Shown: one piece after another, positions 4,568 to 6,058 of the stretch
How positions within the stretch are numbered: position 1 is the first letter of the stretch
How the letters are laid out: the number at the start of each line of letters is the position of its first letter
Program-made: the position numbers and the translations under genes
From: JAXDBV01 sp034678415
Lineage (GTDB): Bacteria; Bacteroidota; Bacteroidia; Bacteroidales; VadinHA17
Assembly (NCBI GenBank): GCA_034678415.1
Contig: JAXDBV010000208.1
Span: 1 to 6,058, forward strand
Reading direction: 5' to 3'
Length of the DNA: 6,058 nt
Notes under the pieces: model-generated
Databases searched by the model: none
Told to the model about the DNA's origin: nothing
What the model saw: only the letters and a program-made list of their open reading frames with translations

Positions 4568-6058
4568 ATGAACAAAGAACTGGTAATCGATGTTTCTTCC
4601 CATGAAATAAATATTGCCCTTCTTGAAAACAACCGGCTGTTTGAGTTACACAAGGAAAAAAGCGATGAAAAGTTTGGGGTGGGGAACATTTATCTTGGCC
4701 GGGTAAAGAAGCTTATGCCAGGGCTGAATGCCGCATTCATTGATATTGGATACGAGAAGGATGCCTTTCTTCACTACCTTGATCTGGGAGCCCAGTTCCG
4801 GTCGCTTGATAAGTTTGTCCAGCTGGCAATATCAAAGAAAGGCAAGCCTATTGCATTTCCCAAATTCAAGCCTTACCCGGATATTGACAAAGACGGCAAG
4901 ATATCCGACGTACTGAAGGCAGGACAGGTAATACTGACCCAGATAACCAAGGAGCCCATATCCACCAAAGGGCCACGGTTAACCTCGGAAGTATCCATTG
5001 CCGGGAGAAACCTTGTGTTGATGCCTTTCTCAGACAAGGTCTCTATCTCGCAGAAAATACCGACACAGGAAGAAAAGGCTAGGCTTAAAAACCTGTTGCA
5101 GAGTATTATACCGAAAAATTACGGGATCATTGTCCGTACGGTGGCAGAAGGTAAAAAAGTTGCCGAGCTGGATTCGGAGCTTCGTTCCCTGGTCGACAAG
5201 TGGGAATCGGCATTTCCTTCATTGAAGGACAGCAAGCCGCCCAGGCTTGTTATCAGCGAGCTGAACAGGACCTCTACCATCCTGAGGGATATTTTCAACC
5301 TCACCTTTAACAAGATTCATGTGAACGATGAGCGCCTGTACAATGAGATCAGGGAGTATCTCATGTCTATTGCTCCTGACAGGCCAAAGATTGTAAGGCT
5401 TTACAAAAACAAAACCCCGATCTTTGATTATTTCGGTATCAATAAACAGATCAAATCTTCCTTTGGCAAAACCGTGTCGTTCAAGGAGGGTGCTTACCTG
5501 ATTATTGAACATACCGAGGCGCTGCACGTTGTTGATGTGAACAGCGGTAACCGTTCAAAAACCTTTGAGAACCAGGAGACGAATGCCCTGGAAGTTAACC
5601 TTTCGGCTGCCGAGGAGATCGCCAGGCAGCTCCGGCTCCGCGATATGGGGGGAATTATTGTGGTTGATTTTATCGATATGCAATCGCAGGAGAACAAACA
5701 GAAGCTGTTTGACAGGATGAGGGAGGTAATGGAGTCTGACAGGGCAAAACATAATATCTTGCCGTTAAGCAAGTTTGGATTGATGCAGATCACCCGCCAG
5801 AGGGTGAGGCCTGAAATGAGCATCAATACAATGGAAATGTGTCCTTCCTGTAACGGTACAGGCAAGATAAGCCCTGCCATCCTGTTTACCGATCAGCTGA
5901 AAACCATTATCGCTGCCAATGTCCAGGCAAACAAACTGAAAAGATTCGTGTTACAGGTGCATCCTTATGTGGCAGCATATCTGAATTCCGGTTTTATCTC
6001 CCTGAGGAGAAAATGGAACCGCGAACTGAAATGCAAAATGAAAGTGGTTCCCTCGGAT
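4568..6058 (+). CDS. rng: Ribonuclease E/G family endoribonuclease (partial, cut by right edge)
   Basis: 497 codons are visible without a stop and the frame runs off the window. Family enzymes cleave single-stranded A/U-rich RNA in rRNA maturation and mRNA decay. An N-terminal strand segment (1-35) leads into the S1 RNA-binding domain, starting near NIYLGRVKKLMPGLNAAFID (40-59). The catalytic core has VVDVNSG with Asp323 and IVVDFIDM with Asp367, matching the two Mg-binding aspartates of E. coli RNase E (303 and 346). IARQLRLRDMGG lies between them and ISRFGLLEMSRQR-like FGLMQITRQRVRP follows. CPSCNGTG at 425-432 is the zinc-link motif for tetramer formation. There is no sign so far of the long RNase E scaffold tail, and E. 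coli RNase G is 489 residues, so few residues are probably missing. An in-frame TAA at 4562-4564 fixes the ATG at 4568. No promoter matching the consensus is seen in 4440-4567. Confidence 0.95.
   Translation, partial: MNKELVIDVSSHEINIALLENNRLFELHKEKSDEKFGVGNIYLGRVKKLMPGLNAAFIDIGYEKDAFLHYLDLGAQFRSLDKFVQLAISKKGKPIAFPKFKPYPDIDKDGKISDVLKAGQVILTQITKEPISTKGPRLTSEVSIAGRNLVLMPFSDKVSISQKIPTQEEKARLKNLLQSIIPKNYGIIVRTVAEGKKVAELDSELRSLVDKWESAFPSLKDSKPPRLVISELNRTSTILRDIFNLTFNKIHVNDERLYNEIREYLMSIAPDRPKIVRLYKNKTPIFDYFGINKQIKSSFGKTVSFKEGAYLIIEHTEALHVVDVNSGNRSKTFENQETNALEVNLSAAEEIARQLRLRDMGGIIVVDFIDMQSQENKQKLFDRMREVMESDRAKHNILPLSKFGLMQITRQRVRPEMSINTMEMCPSCNGTGKISPAILFTDQLKTIIAANVQANKLKRFVLQVHPYVAAYLNSGFISLRRKWNRELKCKMKVVPSD

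Noticed and set aside
5119..5880. Several minus-strand open frames of 64-128 codons
   Set aside because: They are antisense to the RNase E/G gene, which is open and conserved through this whole stretch including both catalytic aspartates and the zinc-link. The frames overlap one another and resemble nothing.
1..6058. Search for tRNA or rRNA genes, CRISPR arrays, insertion sequences, attachment sites and defence or toxin-antitoxin genes
   Set aside because: Nothing of the kind is visible. Genes are tightly packed housekeeping genes, the only long repeat is inside ssb, and there are no terminal inverted repeats or transposase-like proteins.

Overview
The window looks like ordinary chromosomal core sequence from a Bacteroidota genome. 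It carries gldD and gldE (families essentially confined to this phylum), an HU protein with the phylum's typical long beta-arm, very A/T-rich promoter regions with TAnnTTTG -7 elements, and few Shine-Dalgarno-like sites. The exact family cannot be fixed from the sequence; an environmental, gliding or type-IX-secretion-type lineage is plausible. There is no sign of a mobile element, phage, CRISPR array or defence island, and no stretch over 300 bases lacks a gene.

The left two thirds (about 1-3902) is a run of five minus-strand genes, in transcription order mutY, ssb, gldE, gldD, and the first 27 codons of a probable 4'-phosphopantetheinyl transferase cut by the left edge. Gaps are 43 nt (mutY-ssb), 17 nt (ssb-gldE), a 4-nt ATGA overlap (gldE-gldD) and 77 nt (gldD-transferase). 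They are probably cotranscribed at least in part, with an extra promoter candidate just before ssb. The products cover adenine removal opposite 8-oxoguanine, ssDNA binding, and two envelope proteins needed for or linked to gliding.

The region 3903-4027 is a divergent A/T-rich promoter region. It has a good Bacteroidota promoter match for HU, a 14-bp perfect palindrome and a 12-bp direct repeat. Rightward from it lie HU, then a 30-codon gene for an extremely basic ribosomal-type protein (mS38/AURKAIP1-like), a hairpin, and a long ribonuclease E/G gene that runs off the right edge after 497 codons with all its recognisable catalytic motifs intact.

The most unusual feature is in ssb. Its C-terminal part is an internal tandem duplication of about 62-63 codons that copied the end of the OB fold together with the linker, giving a 205-residue protein with an unusually long tail before the acidic tip DDDLPF. 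Second is the tiny basic gene, which is easy to miss and sits behind a 7-codon mini-ORF and a Shine-Dalgarno-like AGGGAG. I saw nothing I would call a new multi-gene system.
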